Of a DNA stretch of 64,000 nt, positions 41,753 through 50,622 are shown one piece after another. The stretch is from Streptomyces sp. VRA16 Mangrove soil. GTDB lineage: Bacteria; Actinomycetota; Actinomycetes; Streptomycetales; Streptomycetaceae. A program made the position numbers and the translations under genes. The DNA lies in the NCBI RefSeq assembly GCF_017377775.1, contig NZ_JAFVLN010000028.1, forward strand, positions 22,942 to 86,941, in the 5' to 3' direction. The notes below the pieces were generated by a model that saw nothing but the letters and a program-made list of their open reading frames with translations, had not been told where the DNA came from and did no database searches. The stretch's first letter is position 1. Each line of letters begins with the position of its first letter.

Positions 41753-42223
41753 ATGGCGATCGATCATCTGGACGGACGGCTCATCGTGCTGCTCGCGCGC
41801 GAGCCGCGGATCGGGGTCCTGGAGATGTCCCGGCGGCTCGGCGTGGCCCGCGGCACGGTGCAGGCCAGGCTCGACCGGCTTACCTCGAACGGAGTCATCC
41901 GCGGATTCGGTCCGCAGGTGGATCCGGCGGCGCTCGGCTACCCGGTCACGGCGTTCGCCACGCTGCAGATCCGGCAGGGGCAAGGAGCCGACGTCAGGGC
42001 ACATTTGGCGACCGTTCCCGAAGTGCTCGAACTGCACACGACGACGGGCAGCGGGGACATGCTGTGCCGGCTCGTGGCCCGCTCGAACGCGGATCTTCAA
42101 CGGGTGATCGACCTGGTTGTCGGTTTTGATGGCATCGTCCGGGCTTCCACGGCGATCGTCATGGAAAATCCCGTTCCGCTGCGGATCATCCCGCTGGTGG
42201 AACAGGCGTCGGGAGATTCCTGA
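41753..42223 (+). CDS. Lrp/AsnC family transcriptional regulator
   Basis: 156 residues from ATG 41753, six bases after GCGGAGG. N-terminal winged helix: Leu-Asp-Gly-Arg-Leu-Ile-Val-Leu-Leu and Met-Ser-Arg-Arg-Leu-Gly-Val-Ala-Arg-Gly-Thr-Val-Gln-Ala-Arg-Leu-Asp-Arg-Leu. The C-terminal RAM domain has Leu-His-Thr-Thr-Thr-Gly-Ser-Gly-Asp-Met-Leu-Cys-Arg, the effector pocket region. Divergent arrangement points to control of hpd in response to an amino acid, probably tyrosine or phenylalanine. Confidence 0.93.
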   Translation: MAIDHLDGRLIVLLAREPRIGVLEMSRRLGVARGTVQARLDRLTSNGVIRGFGPQVDPAALGYPVTAFATLQIRQGQGADVRAHLATVPEVLELHTTTGSGDMLCRLVARSNADLQRVIDLVVGFDGIVRASTAIVMENPVPLRIIPLVEQASGDS

Positions 42224-42277
42224 CGCTCTGCGGAGCACCGCCCGGAGGCGAGGCGCGATGGACTTCCGGGACTGCCG

Positions 42278-42925
42278 ATGAACTTTTGGGACTATCTCGT
42301 CAACCGGCACCAGCAGCTGCTCGCCGACGCCGGCCAGCACGCCAGCGCGGTCTTCCAGTGCATGGTCATCGCCACCGTCATCGGCGTGGTCATCGGGGTC
42401 GTCAGCTACCGCAGCGAATGGGCGGGGAACCTGGCGACCACGGCCACCTCGACCATCCTGACCATCCCGTCGCTCGCCATGATCGGTCTGCTGATCCCGA
42501 TCGTCGGCCTCGGCGTGCCGCCCACCGTGATCGCGCTGACCCTGTACGGGCTGCTGCCGATCGTGCGGAACGCGATCGTGGGCCTGCGCGGCGTGGACCC
42601 GGCGCTGATCGACGCGGCGAAGGGCATCGGGATGTCGCGCATGGCCCGCCTGTTCAAGGTGGAGCTGCCGCTGGCGTGGCCGCCGATCCTGACCGGGATC
42701 CGGGTCTCCACGCAGATGCTGATGGGCATCGCCGCGATCGCCGCGTACGCCTCGGGCCCCGGCCTCGGCAACGAGATCTTCCGCGGCATCGCCTCCCTGG
42801 GCAGCGCCAACGCGCTCAACCAGGTGCTCGCCGGAACGCTCGGCATCATCGTCCTCGCCCTGCTCTTCGACGCCGCGTACGTCCTCATCGGACGGCTGAC
42901 CATCCCGAGGGGGATCCGTGCCTGA
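42278..42925 (+). CDS. Betaine/choline ABC importer permease 1
   Basis: 215 residues, five to six helices. It has the BPD permease EAA loop Gly-Val-Asp-Pro-Ala-Leu-Ile-Asp-Ala-Ala-Lys-Gly-Ile-Gly-Met-Ser. Matches the OpuBB/OpuCB group. It is the first gene of a four-gene operon; its stop overlaps the next start by eight bases. Confidence 0.92.
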   Translation: MNFWDYLVNRHQQLLADAGQHASAVFQCMVIATVIGVVIGVVSYRSEWAGNLATTATSTILTIPSLAMIGLLIPIVGLGVPPTVIALTLYGLLPIVRNAIVGLRGVDPALIDAAKGIGMSRMARLFKVELPLAWPPILTGIRVSTQMLMGIAAIAAYASGPGLGNEIFRGIASLGSANALNQVLAGTLGIIVLALLFDAAYVLIGRLTIPRGIRA

Positions 42926-44168
42926 GACCGCCTCCGCCACCGGGGCCAGCATCGAGCTGGAGAACCTCACCAAGCGCTATCCGGGGTCGTCCGATCCGGC
43001 CGTGGACAGCGTCAACATGGAGATCAAAGCGGGCGAGCTGATCATTTTCGTGGGCCCGTCGGGCTGCGGGAAGTCCACGACCCTGAAGATGATCAACCGG
43101 CTCATCGAGCCGACGAGCGGCCGCATCCGCATCAACGGCGAGGACGTCACCGACATGGACCCGGTGAAGCTGCGCCGCAAGGTCGGCTACGCGATCCAGT
43201 CCTCCGGCCTCTTCCCGCACATGACGGTCGCCCAGAACATCGCCCTGGTGCCGAAGATGGTCGGCTGGTCGAAGTCGCGGATCAAGTCGCGGGTCGAGGA
43301 GATGCTGGACCTGGTCGGTCTCGACCCGGCCGAGTTCCACGGCCGCTATCCGCGCCAGCTCTCCGGCGGCCAGCAGCAACGCGTCGGCGTGGCACGGGCG
43401 TTGGCGGCCGACCCGCCGGTGCTGCTGATGGACGAGCCGTTCGGCGCCGTCGACCCGATCACCCGTGACCACCTCCAGGACGAGCTGATCCGGCTCCAGC
43501 ACGAGCTGCACAAGACGATCGTCTTCGTCACCCACGACTTCGACGAGGCGATCAAGCTCGGGGACCGGATCGCGGTGCTGCGGGAGCGCTCGCACATCGC
43601 CCAGTTCGACACCCCCGAGGCCATCCTCACCAATCCGTCCGACGACTTCGTCTCCGGTTTCGTGGGCGCGGGCGCGGCCCTCAAACGGCTCAACCTCACC
43701 CGCGTACGCGATGTGGAGGTCACCGACTACCCGACGGTCGGCGTCGACGACCCGTTGCAGGACATCTTCAACAAGCTGCGCGCGGCCGGCACCAACGAGC
43801 TGCTGCTGCTCGACAAGCGCGGCCGCCCCTACAAGTGGCTGCGCCGCGGCGACCTGATGCGGGCCAAGGGCTCGCTGGCCCGCGCCGGCACCCTCGTGCA
43901 CGACACGGTGACCCGTGACGCGACGCTGCGCGACGCGCTGGAGGCGGTGCTCACCGACAACGCGGGCCGGGTCGCGGTGACCGGCCGGCGCGGTGCGTAC
44001 GAGGGTGTCGTCGACATGGAGACGCTGATGAACTCCGTGCACGAACTCCTGGAGGCCGACCGGCTCGAAGCCGTCGAGCACCAGCACGAGCTGGAGGAAC
44101 AGCGCGCCCACCAGACGCAGCTGGAGCAGGAGGGCGCCGATACCGGCGACGGGGAGGCGAAGGCGTGA
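42918..44168 (+). CDS. Betaine/choline ABC importer ATP-binding protein with CBS region
   Basis: 416 residues from GTG 42918. Walker A Gly-Pro-Ser-Gly-Cys-Gly-Lys-Ser-Thr, signature Leu-Ser-Gly-Gly-Gln-Gln-Gln-Arg, Walker B Val-Leu-Leu-Met-Asp-Glu-Pro-Phe. After residue 260 lies a CBS pair (Asp-Tyr-Pro-Thr-Val-Gly-Val-Asp-Asp-Pro-Leu and Gly-Arg-Val-Ala-Val-Thr-Gly-Arg) as in OpuA/OpuC ATPases, where it senses ionic strength or c-di-AMP. The last 40 residues are an unusual Glu/Gln/His-rich helix. Confidence 0.94.
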   Translation: MPETASATGASIELENLTKRYPGSSDPAVDSVNMEIKAGELIIFVGPSGCGKSTTLKMINRLIEPTSGRIRINGEDVTDMDPVKLRRKVGYAIQSSGLFPHMTVAQNIALVPKMVGWSKSRIKSRVEEMLDLVGLDPAEFHGRYPRQLSGGQQQRVGVARALAADPPVLLMDEPFGAVDPITRDHLQDELIRLQHELHKTIVFVTHDFDEAIKLGDRIAVLRERSHIAQFDTPEAILTNPSDDFVSGFVGAGAALKRLNLTRVRDVEVTDYPTVGVDDPLQDIFNKLRAAGTNELLLLDKRGRPYKWLRRGDLMRAKGSLARAGTLVHDTVTRDATLRDALEAVLTDNAGRVAVTGRRGAYEGVVDMETLMNSVHELLEADRLEAVEHQHELEEQRAHQTQLEQEGADTGDGEAKA

Positions 44169-45037
44169 GCACCCCGTCCCGCAAGCCGCCCCTGAAGGGC
44201 GCACGCCCCGACGGCGAGCACGAGGTCAAGGGCCTCGCCTTCCGCGACGAGGGCGAGGGCGAGCAGGAGCCGCGGCCGGCGGCCACGACGAGGGAGCCGC
44301 GCCGCATCAGCTGGCAGAAGCTGACCTTCCTGCCCGCGGTCCTGGCCATCGTGCTGCTGATCACCTGGCTGTGGTTCCGCAACGCCGACCTCGACTCGAT
44401 CTCCGAGAACGCCATCTCCGGCGGGCAGGTGGGGAAGGCGCTGCGCCAGCACATCAGCCTGACGGTGATCTCGACGTTCTTCGTGCTGATCATCGCGATC
44501 CCGCTGGGGATCCTGCTGACCCGCACGATGTTCCGCAAGGCGACCCCGTTCGCCCTCATGCTCGCCAACATCGGTCAGGCCACCCCGGCGATCGGTCTGC
44601 TGGCGCTGCTCGTCATCTGGCTGGGCATCGGCGAGAGGTCGGCGCTGATCGGCATCATCATCTACGCGATCCTGCCGGTGCTCTCCAACACGATCGCGGG
44701 CCTGAAGGCCAACGACCCGACGCTCCTGGAGGCGGCGCGTGGCATCGGGATGTCCCCGGTGGGCGTCCTGACGAAGGTCGAACTGCCGCTGGCGGTACCG
44801 CTGATCCTCGCCGGTGTGCGCACCGCGCTCGTCCTGAACGTCGGCACGGCCACGCTGGCGACGTTCGGCGGCGGCGGCGGCCTCGGCGTCCTGATCACCA
44901 CCGGGATCACCAACCAGCGCATGCCGGTCCTGATGCTCGGCTCGATCCTGACCATCGCGCTCGCGCTGCTCGTGGACTGGCTGGCGTCGCTGGCCGAACT
45001 GCTGCTGCGGCCGCGCGGGCTGGAGGTGCGCTCATGA
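44165..45037 (+). CDS. Betaine/choline ABC importer permease 2
   Basis: 290 residues from GTG 44165 (4-base overlap with the ATPase gene). An 80-residue charged cytosolic N-terminus precedes the helices, longer than in Bacillus OpuCD. The EAA loop is Pro-Thr-Leu-Leu-Glu-Ala-Ala-Arg-Gly-Ile-Gly-Met-Ser. It pairs with permease 1. Its last bases overlap the start of the binding-protein gene (ATGA). Confidence 0.92.
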   Translation: MSTPSRKPPLKGARPDGEHEVKGLAFRDEGEGEQEPRPAATTREPRRISWQKLTFLPAVLAIVLLITWLWFRNADLDSISENAISGGQVGKALRQHISLTVISTFFVLIIAIPLGILLTRTMFRKATPFALMLANIGQATPAIGLLALLVIWLGIGERSALIGIIIYAILPVLSNTIAGLKANDPTLLEAARGIGMSPVGVLTKVELPLAVPLILAGVRTALVLNVGTATLATFGGGGGLGVLITTGITNQRMPVLMLGSILTIALALLVDWLASLAELLLRPRGLEVRS

Positions 45038-46002
45038 GGTACCGGATGCGTGTCGCAGCGGCGGCGGCCAGCGGCCTCGCGCTGCTCGCCGGGTGCGGGC
45101 TGACCAGCGGCAGCCCCATGGTCGACGACGTACAGCCCGGCACGGTCGGGCAGGGCGAGCCGCTCAAGGGCGCCGACATCACCGTCACGTCGAAGGAGTT
45201 CACCGAGCAGCTGATCCTCGGCGCGATGATGGGCATCGCGTTCAAGGCGGCCGGGGCGGACGTCCTGGACCGGACCGGCATCCAGGGCTCCATCGGCGCC
45301 CGCGAGGCCATCAAGTCCGGGGACGCGGACGCCATGTACGAGTACACGGGCACGGCCTGGATCACCTACCTCGGCAACTCCGAACCGATCACCGACCCGC
45401 AGAAGCAGTGGCAGGCGGTGCACGACGCCGACCTCAAGAACGGCATCACCTGGCTGCCGCCGGCCCAGCTCAACAACACCTACGCGCTGGCCATGAACGA
45501 CGCGAACTTCAAGAAGTACGGCACCAAGACGCTCTCCGAGGTCGCCGAGCTGGCCAAGTCGGACCCGAAGGCGGTCACGCTGTGCGTGGAGAGCGAGTTC
45601 GCCAACCGCGCCGACGGTCTGCACGGCATGGAGAAGGCGTACGGGATGAGCATCCCGGCCTCCAACGTCACGCAGATGGACACCGGCATCATCTACACGC
45701 AGGTGAAGAAGGGCACGTGCACGTTCGGTGAGGTCTTCACGACCGACGGCCGCATCCGGTCGATGAACCTGCATGTCATGGAGGACGACCGGCACTTCTT
45801 CCCGAACTACAACGCCGCGCCCTCGATCAACAGCAAGTCGCTGGCGAAGTACCCGAAGATGGCCGAGGTCATCGAGCCGATCACGAAGAAGCTCGACAAC
45901 ACGGTCGCCCAGGAGCTCAACGCCAAGGTGGACGTCGACGGGCAGGACCCGCACGACGTGGCCAAGGACTGGCTGGTCAAGGAAGGGTTCATCAAGGAGT
46001 GA
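45034..46002 (+). CDS. Betaine/choline ABC importer substrate-binding lipoprotein
   Basis: 322 residues. Signal peptide with lipobox Leu-Leu-Ala-Gly-Cys21 gives a lipid-anchored extracellular protein. The OpuAC/OpuCC-type start of the mature domain is Ile-Thr-Val-Thr-Ser-Lys-Glu-Phe-Thr-Glu-Gln-Leu-Ile-Leu. Asp-Ala-Met-Tyr-Glu-Tyr-Thr-Gly-Thr and Val-Phe-Thr-Thr-Asp-Gly-Arg-Ile are ligand-domain motifs. Osmoprotectant uptake (betaine, choline, carnitine or similar) is the expected job. Confidence 0.93.
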   Translation: MRYRMRVAAAAASGLALLAGCGLTSGSPMVDDVQPGTVGQGEPLKGADITVTSKEFTEQLILGAMMGIAFKAAGADVLDRTGIQGSIGAREAIKSGDADAMYEYTGTAWITYLGNSEPITDPQKQWQAVHDADLKNGITWLPPAQLNNTYALAMNDANFKKYGTKTLSEVAELAKSDPKAVTLCVESEFANRADGLHGMEKAYGMSIPASNVTQMDTGIIYTQVKKGTCTFGEVFTTDGRIRSMNLHVMEDDRHFFPNYNAAPSINSKSLAKYPKMAEVIEPITKKLDNTVAQELNAKVDVDGQDPHDVAKDWLVKEGFIKE

Positions 46003-46038
46003 GCCCAGGAGTGGGCCAGTGGGCGCGTCAGAAAGCGA

Positions 46039-46818
46039 CTAGCAGGACGGGGCCTTGCCGGGGTCCGTCAGGGCGGTGACCGCGCCCTTGAGCGTGGTCA
46101 CCGGGATCAGCCGCATCGACTGGGGCGCCGACGCCCGGGCGTCCGAGCACTCCGCCTTCGGTACGAGGAAGACGGTGGCCCCGTCGCGGTCGGCGGCCTG
46201 CACCTTCATCGAGACGCCACCGACGGCGCCGACCGCGCCCTTCGCGTCGATGGTGCCGGTGCCGGCGATCTTCTTGCCGCCGGTCAGGTCGCCGCCGCTG
46301 CCGTTCCCGTCGAGCAGGTCGACGATGCCGAGCGAGAAGAGCAGCCCCGCGCTGGGCCCGCCGACGTCGCCGAGCTGGAGGGTGACGTCGATGTTCTTGT
46401 CCTGGTCGCCGAGGTAGGCGAGGGCGGCCTCGGTGGCGGCGTCCTGAGAGCCCTTCATCTCGTCCTTGTTGTGCTGCTCGATCTCCTTGGTGGAGTCGCC
46501 CGCCGGGTAGACGGAGTCGCGCGGCATCACCGCACGGTCGTCCCGGAACCAGTCGCCGATCACGTCCGAGAGGTGCACCGAGGCGTCGGGCCCGGTCGCC
46601 AGGATCGTCACCGCGCGCAGCTGCCCGCTGGTGTCGCGGGTCGGCGCGCCGGAGATCTTGATCACGGGTTTGCCGTCCGACGTGCCCAGCACGTCCGTCG
46701 TGGGGCCCGGCTGGGCCACCGAGAACGGCAGCGGGGCGAAAGCCGCCACCGCCAGCAGGGCGGCGACGGGGAGCGCGCAGATGGCTAGGGCCGTGGGGCG
46801 GCTGAGGCGATTGAGCAC
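46039..46818 (-). CDS. Membrane-anchored Lon-like serine protease without PDZ domain
   Basis: 259 residues. A signal anchor covers 9-30. The C-terminal half is a Lon-type (S16) domain: Gly-Gly-Pro-Ser156-Ala-Gly-Leu with the nucleophile, and Gly-Gly-Val-Ser-Met-Lys205 as the general base. YlbL-type proteins of about 340 residues have a PDZ domain between the anchor and protease; here that span is too short and shows no PDZ fold. The active-site pair is intact, so it should be active outside the membrane. ATG 46818. Confidence 0.85.
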   Translation of the reverse strand: MLNRLSRPTALAICALPVAALLAVAAFAPLPFSVAQPGPTTDVLGTSDGKPVIKISGAPTRDTSGQLRAVTILATGPDASVHLSDVIGDWFRDDRAVMPRDSVYPAGDSTKEIEQHNKDEMKGSQDAATEAALAYLGDQDKNIDVTLQLGDVGGPSAGLLFSLGIVDLLDGNGSGGDLTGGKKIAGTGTIDAKGAVGAVGGVSMKVQAADRDGATVFLVPKAECSDARASAPQSMRLIPVTTLKGAVTALTDPGKAPSC

Positions 46819-46897
46819 GGGGCCAATCTAACGCGGGCGGGGTGGTGGGGAGGGGGCGCCTTGTCGGGTGCGGCCCGGTGGGGCTGGTCGCGCCCGG

Positions 46898-48010
46898 CTA
46901 CGAAGCCCGATGAAGCACCCTGGTGGCCGTCGTGAAGCGCCGCAGCGCGTCCGGCAACGGGGCGATGCCGATACCCGGCCCGGTCGGCACCGGCAGGTGC
47001 CCGTCGTCGAGCACGAACGGCTCCGTGATGTCCTCCGCGAAATACCGGCTGGAGGCGGACGTGTCGCCGGGCAGCGTGAATCCGGGCAGCGCGGCGAGCG
47101 CCAGATTCGGGGCCCGCCCGATCCCGGTCTCCAGCATCCCGCCGACCCAGGCGGGCACGCCGTGCGCGGCGGCGACGTCGTGCAGGCGCCGCGCCTCCAG
47201 GTAGCCGCCCACGCGCGCGGGCTTCACGTTGACGACCCGGCACGCGTCCATGGCGATCGCGGACGCGGTGTCCCGGACGTTGTGCAGCGACTCGTCCAGG
47301 CAGACGGGCGTGGCGATGCGCCGCTGGAGCAGGGCGTGCGCGTGGAGGTTGTTCTCCTCCAGCGGCTCCTCGATCAGCAGCAGCCCGAACGCGTCCAGGC
47401 GCCGCAGGTGCTCCGCGTCGGCGAGGGTGTACGCCGTGTTGGCGTCGACCTGGAGCGGCAGCCCGTCCCCGAACCGGTCGCGCACGGCCCGGACCGGCGC
47501 GAGGTCCCAGCCCGGCTCGATCTTCAGCTTGATCCGCACGTACCCCTCGGCGAGGTAGCGCTCGACGTCGTCGAGGAGCGCGGGCACGGAGTCCTTGATG
47601 CCGACGGAGACCCCGGCGGGCACCCGGTCGCGGGTCGCGCCGAGATAGGTGGCCAGGGACATCCCATGGGCGCGCAGCTCGGCGTCGAGCACGGCTGTCT
47701 CCAGGGCGGCCTTCGCCAGCTCGTGCCCCTTGACCTTGGCCATGGCGGGCGCGAGCGCGGCCGTCGTCAGGTTCTCCACGCGGGCGACGCGCGGCAGCAG
47801 GAAGTCCCGGATCACGGTCTCGGCGCCGGAGACGAACTCCGAGCAGTACAGCGGCTCCGGGTCGGCCGCGAACTCCGACCAGCCCTCCGCCGCGTCCGTG
47901 ACGACGTGCAGCAGGAACGTGTCCTTGGTCGTCATGGTCCCGAAGGACGTACGGAACGGGGTGACGAGCGGGATCGCCACATGCAGCAGTTCCACGCGTT
48001 CGAGCTTCAT
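46898..48010 (-). CDS. N-acylamino-acid racemase / o-succinylbenzoate synthase family enzyme
   Basis: A 370-residue enolase-superfamily protein. Catalytic Lys161 and Lys163 (Ile-Lys-Leu-Lys), metal ligands Asp189 (Val-Asp-Ala-Asn), Glu214 (Ile-Glu-Glu-Pro) and Asp239 (Leu-Asp-Glu-Ser), and the second base Lys263 (Val-Lys-Pro-Ala-Arg) are all present. The NAAAR/OSBS group cannot be split by sequence alone. No menaquinone genes are nearby, while a GNAT gene overlaps its start by four bases, so N-acylamino-acid racemisation is favoured. Confidence 0.9.
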   Translation of the reverse strand: MKLERVELLHVAIPLVTPFRTSFGTMTTKDTFLLHVVTDAAEGWSEFAADPEPLYCSEFVSGAETVIRDFLLPRVARVENLTTAALAPAMAKVKGHELAKAALETAVLDAELRAHGMSLATYLGATRDRVPAGVSVGIKDSVPALLDDVERYLAEGYVRIKLKIEPGWDLAPVRAVRDRFGDGLPLQVDANTAYTLADAEHLRRLDAFGLLLIEEPLEENNLHAHALLQRRIATPVCLDESLHNVRDTASAIAMDACRVVNVKPARVGGYLEARRLHDVAAAHGVPAWVGGMLETGIGRAPNLALAALPGFTLPGDTSASSRYFAEDITEPFVLDDGHLPVPTGPGIGIAPLPDALRRFTTATRVLHRAS

Positions 48011-48771
48011 GCCTGCTTCTCCTGTACGGGGCCGAGGACGTACCAGCCGTCGCGGGACATGCCGGTCGCGGTGCGGCCCTCGGCGAAGGCGGCGGTGCAC
48101 ACGTCGCGCACGGCGTACCGCCAGCGCAGCGCCAGCTCCGGGTCCGCGGCGCGCAGCTTCACGATGTCGGCGGGGACGCGGCACCACACGGTGTCCCCGT
48201 CGGTGCGGGCGAGGGGGTCGCCGTCGGGGGCGGCCGCGACGACGTCGCCGGCCGGGGCGGGCGGCTCGGGGCGGGGCTCGGCCGCGGTCAGGTCCCAGGT
48301 GACGGTGAGGCGGTCGGACTCGTCGCCGTCGTTCACGCCGTCGGCCATGGGCCCGTAGAAGTCGACCAGGTACTCGGTGGCGGCGCCGCCCAGCTTGGTG
48401 AGGTTGAAGCGGGCGTTGCGGCCGACCAGCGGGTCGAACGTCCAGCGCATCGTGCGGGCGCCGCGCTCCAGGGCCCACGTGCGCTGGGCCTGCTTGACGG
48501 CGTACCCGATGCCGCGGTCGCTGGTGCGGGCCGCGGCCACGAACGAGTACACGTCGCGGGCCGCGGGCTCTCCGAAGACGGCGACGGCCGCGCCGAGCAG
48601 TTCCTCGCCGTCGTACGCGGCGTGCACGGCGCCGCCCGCGTGGACGAGGCTGTGCAGCACCTCGGCCGGGTAGGGCGGGGTGGCGCGCGGGGTCTGCCAC
48701 ACATCGCTGAAGAAGTCGGCGACGGAGGCGATCCCGGGCACGTCGTGAACGGTGCGGGTGGTGAGGGCCAT
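48007..48771 (-). CDS. GNAT family acyltransferase (COG3375-like)
   Basis: 254 residues from ATG 48771. The fold shows Ala-Ala-Tyr-Asp-Gly-Glu-Glu-Leu-Leu-Gly-Ala-Ala-Val, Asp-Arg-Gly-Ile-Gly-Tyr-Ala-Val-Lys-Gln-Ala-Gln-Arg (the CoA pyrophosphate loop) and Trp-Thr-Phe-Asp-Pro-Leu-Val-Gly-Arg-Asn-Ala-Arg-Phe-Asn-Leu. This subfamily is often found with NAAAR/NSAR racemases. It may put an acyl (succinyl or acetyl) group on an amino acid that the racemase then inverts. Confidence 0.87.
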   Translation of the reverse strand: MALTTRTVHDVPGIASVADFFSDVWQTPRATPPYPAEVLHSLVHAGGAVHAAYDGEELLGAAVAVFGEPAARDVYSFVAAARTSDRGIGYAVKQAQRTWALERGARTMRWTFDPLVGRNARFNLTKLGGAATEYLVDFYGPMADGVNDGDESDRLTVTWDLTAAEPRPEPPAPAGDVVAAAPDGDPLARTDGDTVWCRVPADIVKLRAADPELALRWRYAVRDVCTAAFAEGRTATGMSRDGWYVLGPVQEKQA

Positions 48772-48849
48772 GGTTCGAGTGTCGGCGGCGCGATCCGCAC
48801 TCGGCTTGTCCGACACCACAAGCACCGCCTACGCTCCTTTAACGATCGG

Positions 48850-49030
48850 CCAACCGGCGCCTTGGGCAATCTGCCGCCATGGGCGGCAGGGTGGGCAAGG
48901 CGGCCCCCGGCGCGGGGCGAGCGCTTCCATCCGGCGCCCAGCCCGGTCCGGCTGCACCATCGCCGGGTGCACGCCCGGTGGGGGCTGGTCGCGCAGTTCC
49001 CCGCGCCCCTACGGGGCACGAACTCAGCCC
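48850..49030. repeat. Composite A-B repeat upstream of the pucR-type gene
   Basis: Module A starts with GCCTTGGGCAATCTGCCGCC (48858-48877) and its mate GGCGGCAGGGTGGGCAAGGC. It continues through GCGCGGGGCGAGCG to module B (48989-49010) and ends with CTACGGGGCACGA. The order and spacing match the copy at 3750-3920. It lies between divergent promoters here, so it is not always a 3'-end element. Confidence 0.85.
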
Positions 49031-49046
49031 CGCAGAGAGGGACACC

Positions 49047-50594
49047 GTGGACAGCCCGACCCTGAGCGATCTTCTCGACGTGCTCGGCGGTGATTCCGTA
49101 CGGGCCCTCACCACCCCGGCAGGACTGACCGCCCCCGTCGGCGAGGTGCTCCTCTACGACGCCGACGCCCCACTCCCCCGGGCCCCGGGCGCCGTACTCC
49201 TGGCGGTCGGCGTCCGCGCCCGGTCCGCCGCCCCTCTGCTGCGCGCCGCGGCCGACGCGGGCATGGCCGCCGTCGTCGTACGCGGCGCCTCGGAGGAAGG
49301 GGCCCCCGTCGCGGCGGCCGACCGCGCCGGCATCGCCCTGCTCTGCGTCGACGAGGACGCGGCCTGGCACCGGGTGCACCTGCTGCTGTCCTCGGCGGCG
49401 GGCGCGGGCCCGGCCCCCGCGGCGGGCGGAGACCTGTTCGCGCTGGCCGACGCGATCGCCGCGGCCGTGGGCGGGGCGACCGCCATCGAGGACCCGCGCC
49501 AGCGCATCCTCGCCTACTCGACCGTCGCCGGGCAGCCCGTGGACGAGGACCGCAGACAGGGCATCCTCGGCCTCCAGGTCCCCGACAGCCCGGAGAACAC
49601 CGAGCAGTACCGGGCGATGTTCGCGGCCGGCACCCCGCTGCGGCTGCCCGCGCTCGACGACGACAACCTGCCGCGGCTCGCCGTCGCCGTCCGCGCGGGC
49701 GGCGAGACGCTCGGCTCGGTGTGGGTGGTGGACGGCGGGAACCTGGCCCCCGACGCCGACCACGCCCTCGCCCAGGGCGCCTCCACCGCGGCGCTCCTCC
49801 TGCTGCGGGCGCGCGCCGCGCAGGAACTCTCCCGGCACCTCGGCGGCGATCTGCTGCGCCGCGTACTGGACGGCACCGCCGACGCGTCGACGGCCGCGCA
49901 CCGCCTGGGCTTCGGCGCCGGCACGGATCCGGTGCGGGTCGCGGCGTTCGCGCCCGCGGGCCCCAAGGCCGCGCCGGACGTGGCCCGTACCGCGCTGCGC
50001 CTCCTCGACCTCGTACGGCTGAGTTGCGAGGCCCGGTACGGGCGGCACGCCTGCGTCCTGCTCGACGGCGTCGTCTACGCCCTGCTCCCGGCGTCCGACG
50101 AACGCGGCGCCGCCCGCCACAAGCCGCTCGCCCAGGACATCGTGGAACGCGCCAAAGGCGCCCTGCGCACCCCGGTCCGGGCGGCACTCGGCGCCCTCGT
50201 CCCCGGCCTGGCCCGCGCCGTGGACTCCCGCGACGACGCCGACCTCGTACTGCGCTGTCTCTCCGACGAGCTGCCGGTCGCGGCCGTGGAGCAGGTCCAG
50301 GCCCGCGTCACCCTGCTCCGGATCGCCGAACTGGCCGGAGAGCGAAGGGAGTTGACGGGCGGCGCGTGGGCGCGGCTACGGTCCTACGACGCCGAGCACG
50401 CCACGGAGTACTGCCGTACGGTGCGGGCCTGGCTCGACGCGGGCTGCGACATGGCGGGCGCCGCCAAGTCCCTCGCGGTGCACCCGAACACCTGCCGGTA
50501 CCGGTTGCGCCAGGTGCGCGAGCAGGTCGGCCTCGACCTGGACGACCCGGACGAGCGCTTGGTGGTGTGGCTGCAGGCGCGACTGGGGGACTGA
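49047..50594 (+). CDS. PucR family transcriptional regulator
   Basis: 515 residues from GTG 49047, seven bases after AGAGAGGGA. An N-terminal PucR ligand domain (Leu-Leu-Asp-Val-Leu-Gly-Gly, Val-Val-Val-Arg-Gly-Ala) is followed by a GGDEF-like middle and a C-terminal helix-turn-helix: Met-Ala-Gly-Ala-Ala-Lys-Ser-Leu-Ala-Val-His-Pro-Asn-Thr-Cys-Arg-Tyr-Arg-Leu. PucR proteins control purine, amino-acid and polyamine use. It sits between the GNAT/racemase pair and the deacylase/transporter pair and could control both. An earlier open frame through the repeat is not part of the gene. Confidence 0.9.
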   Translation: MDSPTLSDLLDVLGGDSVRALTTPAGLTAPVGEVLLYDADAPLPRAPGAVLLAVGVRARSAAPLLRAAADAGMAAVVVRGASEEGAPVAAADRAGIALLCVDEDAAWHRVHLLLSSAAGAGPAPAAGGDLFALADAIAAAVGGATAIEDPRQRILAYSTVAGQPVDEDRRQGILGLQVPDSPENTEQYRAMFAAGTPLRLPALDDDNLPRLAVAVRAGGETLGSVWVVDGGNLAPDADHALAQGASTAALLLLRARAAQELSRHLGGDLLRRVLDGTADASTAAHRLGFGAGTDPVRVAAFAPAGPKAAPDVARTALRLLDLVRLSCEARYGRHACVLLDGVVYALLPASDERGAARHKPLAQDIVERAKGALRTPVRAALGALVPGLARAVDSRDDADLVLRCLSDELPVAAVEQVQARVTLLRIAELAGERRELTGGAWARLRSYDAEHATEYCRTVRAWLDAGCDMAGAAKSLAVHPNTCRYRLRQVREQVGLDLDDPDERLVVWLQARLGD

Positions 50595-50622
50595 GGTCGC
50601 CGACGCCCGTCCGCCGCCGACC

